Of a stretch of 64,000 bases of DNA, positions 62,136 to 64,000 are shown piece by piece. Numbering within the stretch: position 1 is the stretch's first letter; each line of letters begins with the position of its first letter. This DNA comes from Magnetospirillum molischianum DSM 120 (lineage in GTDB: Bacteria > Pseudomonadota > Alphaproteobacteria > Rhodospirillales > Magnetospirillaceae): positions 26,750 to 90,749 of the forward strand of contig NZ_CAHP01000020.1 in the NCBI RefSeq assembly GCF_000294655.1, given 5' to 3'. A model generated the notes under the pieces. That model had not been told where the DNA came from and made no database searches. It saw nothing but the letters and a program-made list of their open reading frames with translations. The position numbers and the translations under genes are program-made.

Positions 62136-64000
62136 ATGGATAACCTCAGGAGCCAGCCGGACTCCGCGTTGCATCACGCTCGGCATATGCTTGATAGCGG
62201 CACGCTTCCACCCGCCGGGATGATCAATCCCACCGTCGCCCAATCCTGGCAGCGCTGTCTGGGGGCCGGATTGCAACCCTTCTCCCGTCACGCAGGGGCC
62301 GACCCTGTTTCTGAATCGTGCCTCGCCCTCGCGCTCGAACGACGGCGCGATCTGGTGCTGCGTGCTCGTCCGGTGATGGATTATCTGTACGCTCAGACTC
62401 AGGGCGCAGGCAGTATGGTGATCCTGGCCGACGATAACGGGGTGGTGATCGAAGCTCTGGGCGATGCCGATTTCCTGGAACGCGCCGACAGGGTGGCGTT
62501 GCGGGCGGGGGCGTCGTGGCACGAGGACCATCGCGGCACCAACGCGATCGGGACTGCCCTGGCCGAATCCGCTCCGGTGGTGGTTCATGGCGGCGAGCAT
62601 TTCTTCGAGCAGAATCGCTTTCTTTCCTGTACCGCCGTGCCGGTGGTCGGGCCGGGAGGAGATGTGCTCGGCATCCTCGACATTTCCGCTCACCATAGCG
62701 GCCACCACCCGCATTCCGTCGCTCTGGTCCGCACTGCCGGGCATATGATTGAGAATCAGTTGTTCGAGGCCCGTCACGACGGCGCGTTGCGCCTGCACCT
62801 GCATTCCCGTGCCGAGGGATTGGGGACTCTGGCCGAAGGGCTGGTCGCGTTGTCGGAGACGGGGCAGATCGTCGGGGCCAATCGGGCCGGTCTGGCCTTG
62901 CTTGGGCTGGATGTGGGCGATATCGGCCGGGTACGGATCGAAGAGGCGCTGTCCCTGCGCCTCGCCGCCATCCAGGACCATGGACGCCGCCGACCGGGCG
63001 GGATGGTATCGGCGGTCGGGGCCGATGGACGAAGCCTGTTCGTGCGAATCGAGCCGGGGCGGGGGGCGGTGCCGCGTCCCAATCGTCCCGCGCCGTTTCA
63101 GCCGGTCCGCGACGCCTTGTCTGAACTCGATACCGGCGACGAGCGGATGGCGCGGGCCGTCGATCGCGCCCGCAAAGTGGCCGGAAAGCCGATTCCGCTT
63201 CTGTTGCAGGGTGAATCCGGCGTCGGCAAGGAGATGTTCGCCGCCGCTATCCATGCCGCCGGGCCGCGCCGCAGCCAGCCTATCGTCGCGGTCAATTGCA
63301 GCGCCTTGCCCGAACATATGATCGAGGCCGAATTGTTCGGCTATGCGCCCGGCGCATTTACCGGCGCCCGGAGGGACGGTTCGCCCGGACGGATTCGCGA
63401 GGCGCATGGCGGCACCCTGTTCCTGGACGAAATCGGCGACATGCCGTTGACGTTGCAAACCCGTTTGTTGCGGGTGTTGCAGGAACGTCAGGTGGTGCCG
63501 TTGGGCGGAGGCAAGCCGACTTCGGTCGATTTCGCTCTGATCGCGGCCAGCCACCGGCCGCTAAAGACGGAAGTCGAGGCCGGACGGTTCCGCGCCGACC
63601 TCTATTACAGGCTGAACGGACTCACCCTGGTCCTTCCTCCTCTGCGCGAGAGGAGCGATTTTTTAGTCCTGGTTGCCCGGATGCTCGACACCTTCGCCCC
63701 GAATGCCGGGCTGACGCTTGCTCCCGATGTCGCCGATGCTTTTGCCACCTACCGTTGGCCCGGCAATCTGCGTGAACTGGCCAACGTGCTGCGTTTCGCC
63801 TGCGCTCTGCTCGATCCCGGGGAGGATGCGGTCGGCTGGGACCATCTGCCCGAAGATTTCGTCGAGGATCTGCGCTGTCCCTCGGTTGCTCCCGTGGGGG
63901 GCGAGATCGGGACGGCGACATTGCGGGCGGCATCGGATTCTCTGATCGAGCGGATGCTCGTGGCCAGCGGCGGCAATCTGTCCGAAGCTGCCCGCCGTCT
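62136..64000 (+). CDS. Sigma-54-dependent activator, AcoR-like (C-terminal end outside window)
   Basis: 621 visible residues. An N-terminal sensing part with a GAF-like domain (about 70-200: MVILADDNGVVIEALGDADFL, WHEDHRGTNAIGTALAE), a linker, and an AAA+ domain with Walker A GESGVGKE, the sigma-54 contact motif GAFTGA, and Walker B GGTLFLDEIGDM. The Fis-type helix-turn-helix has just begun (NLSEAARRL) at the edge. ATG 62136 has GGAGGAG upstream. Divergent from the dehydrogenase pair it presumably activates through the sigma-54 promoter between them. Confidence 0.93.
   Translation, partial: MDNLRSQPDSALHHARHMLDSGTLPPAGMINPTVAQSWQRCLGAGLQPFSRHAGADPVSESCLALALERRRDLVLRARPVMDYLYAQTQGAGSMVILADDNGVVIEALGDADFLERADRVALRAGASWHEDHRGTNAIGTALAESAPVVVHGGEHFFEQNRFLSCTAVPVVGPGGDVLGILDISAHHSGHHPHSVALVRTAGHMIENQLFEARHDGALRLHLHSRAEGLGTLAEGLVALSETGQIVGANRAGLALLGLDVGDIGRVRIEEALSLRLAAIQDHGRRRPGGMVSAVGADGRSLFVRIEPGRGAVPRPNRPAPFQPVRDALSELDTGDERMARAVDRARKVAGKPIPLLLQGESGVGKEMFAAAIHAAGPRRSQPIVAVNCSALPEHMIEAELFGYAPGAFTGARRDGSPGRIREAHGGTLFLDEIGDMPLTLQTRLLRVLQERQVVPLGGGKPTSVDFALIAASHRPLKTEVEAGRFRADLYYRLNGLTLVLPPLRERSDFLVLVARMLDTFAPNAGLTLAPDVADAFATYRWPGNLRELANVLRFACALLDPGEDAVGWDHLPEDFVEDLRCPSVAPVGGEIGTATLRAASDSLIERMLVASGGNLSEAARR

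Overview
The window reads as a GC-rich alphaproteobacterial chromosome segment. Support comes from the rpsF-rpsR-DUF2232-rplI cluster, a complete leucine-degradation (liu-type) operon, a hemerythrin fusion protein and an AcoR-type sigma-54 regulator. A Rhodospirillales-like host is my inference. No rRNA, tRNA, CRISPR array or insertion sequence was recognised.

Positions 1-32244 (nearly all minus strand) hold a salicylate-capped, cysteine-derived siderophore locus related to pyochelin and yersiniabactin. One operon runs from a Fur box at 10766 through a fused salicyl-AMP ligase/salicylate synthase and a two-module NRPS (ArCP-Cy-A-PCP-Cy-A-PCP) to a TonB-dependent receptor that leaves the window on the left. 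A second long operon starts with a one-module NRPS (docking-Cy-A[MT]-PCP-TE). It continues through two ABC exporter-fold proteins (YbtP/YbtQ-like), a saccharopine-dehydrogenase-like oxidoreductase, a free methyltransferase, a degenerate A-domain/methyltransferase protein, a thiazolinyl imine reductase and a VOC protein. Most junctions are ATGA or GTGA overlaps. Upstream lie an OMF-MFS-HlyD export system and a PchR-like AraC regulator; a second AraC regulator sits between the two operons. Four Fur-box-like sites precede the four presumed transcription units. All three A domains show the cysteine specificity code, so the line should join salicylate to three cysteines. That is one more than pyochelin, and there is no PKS as in yersiniabactin.

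Positions 32245-32956 are mostly non-coding and hold a hairpin terminator and a frameshifted DUF6880 remnant. Positions 32957-38520 are housekeeping genes on the minus strand: a universal stress protein, an APH-like/P-loop kinase fusion, dcd, rplI, a DUF2232 membrane protein, rpsR and rpsF, with a promoter and leader hairpin upstream of rpsF.

Positions 38685-57025 (mainly plus strand) concern branched-chain amino acids: a five-gene Liv ABC transporter, an unusual metallo-beta-lactamase/cyclic-nucleotide-binding/hemerythrin fusion, a divergent TetR regulator with a palindromic candidate operator, and a leucine catabolic operon (isovaleryl-CoA dehydrogenase, MCC beta, methylglutaconyl-CoA hydratase, MCC alpha, HMG-CoA lyase, an acyl-CoA synthetase and acetoacetyl-CoA synthetase).

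Positions 57037-64000 hold a DUF454 membrane protein, a CobW GTPase behind a cobalamin riboswitch, and an alcohol dehydrogenase/aldehyde dehydrogenase pair read from a well-matched sigma-54 promoter. Divergent from the pair is a sigma-54 activator cut by the right edge.
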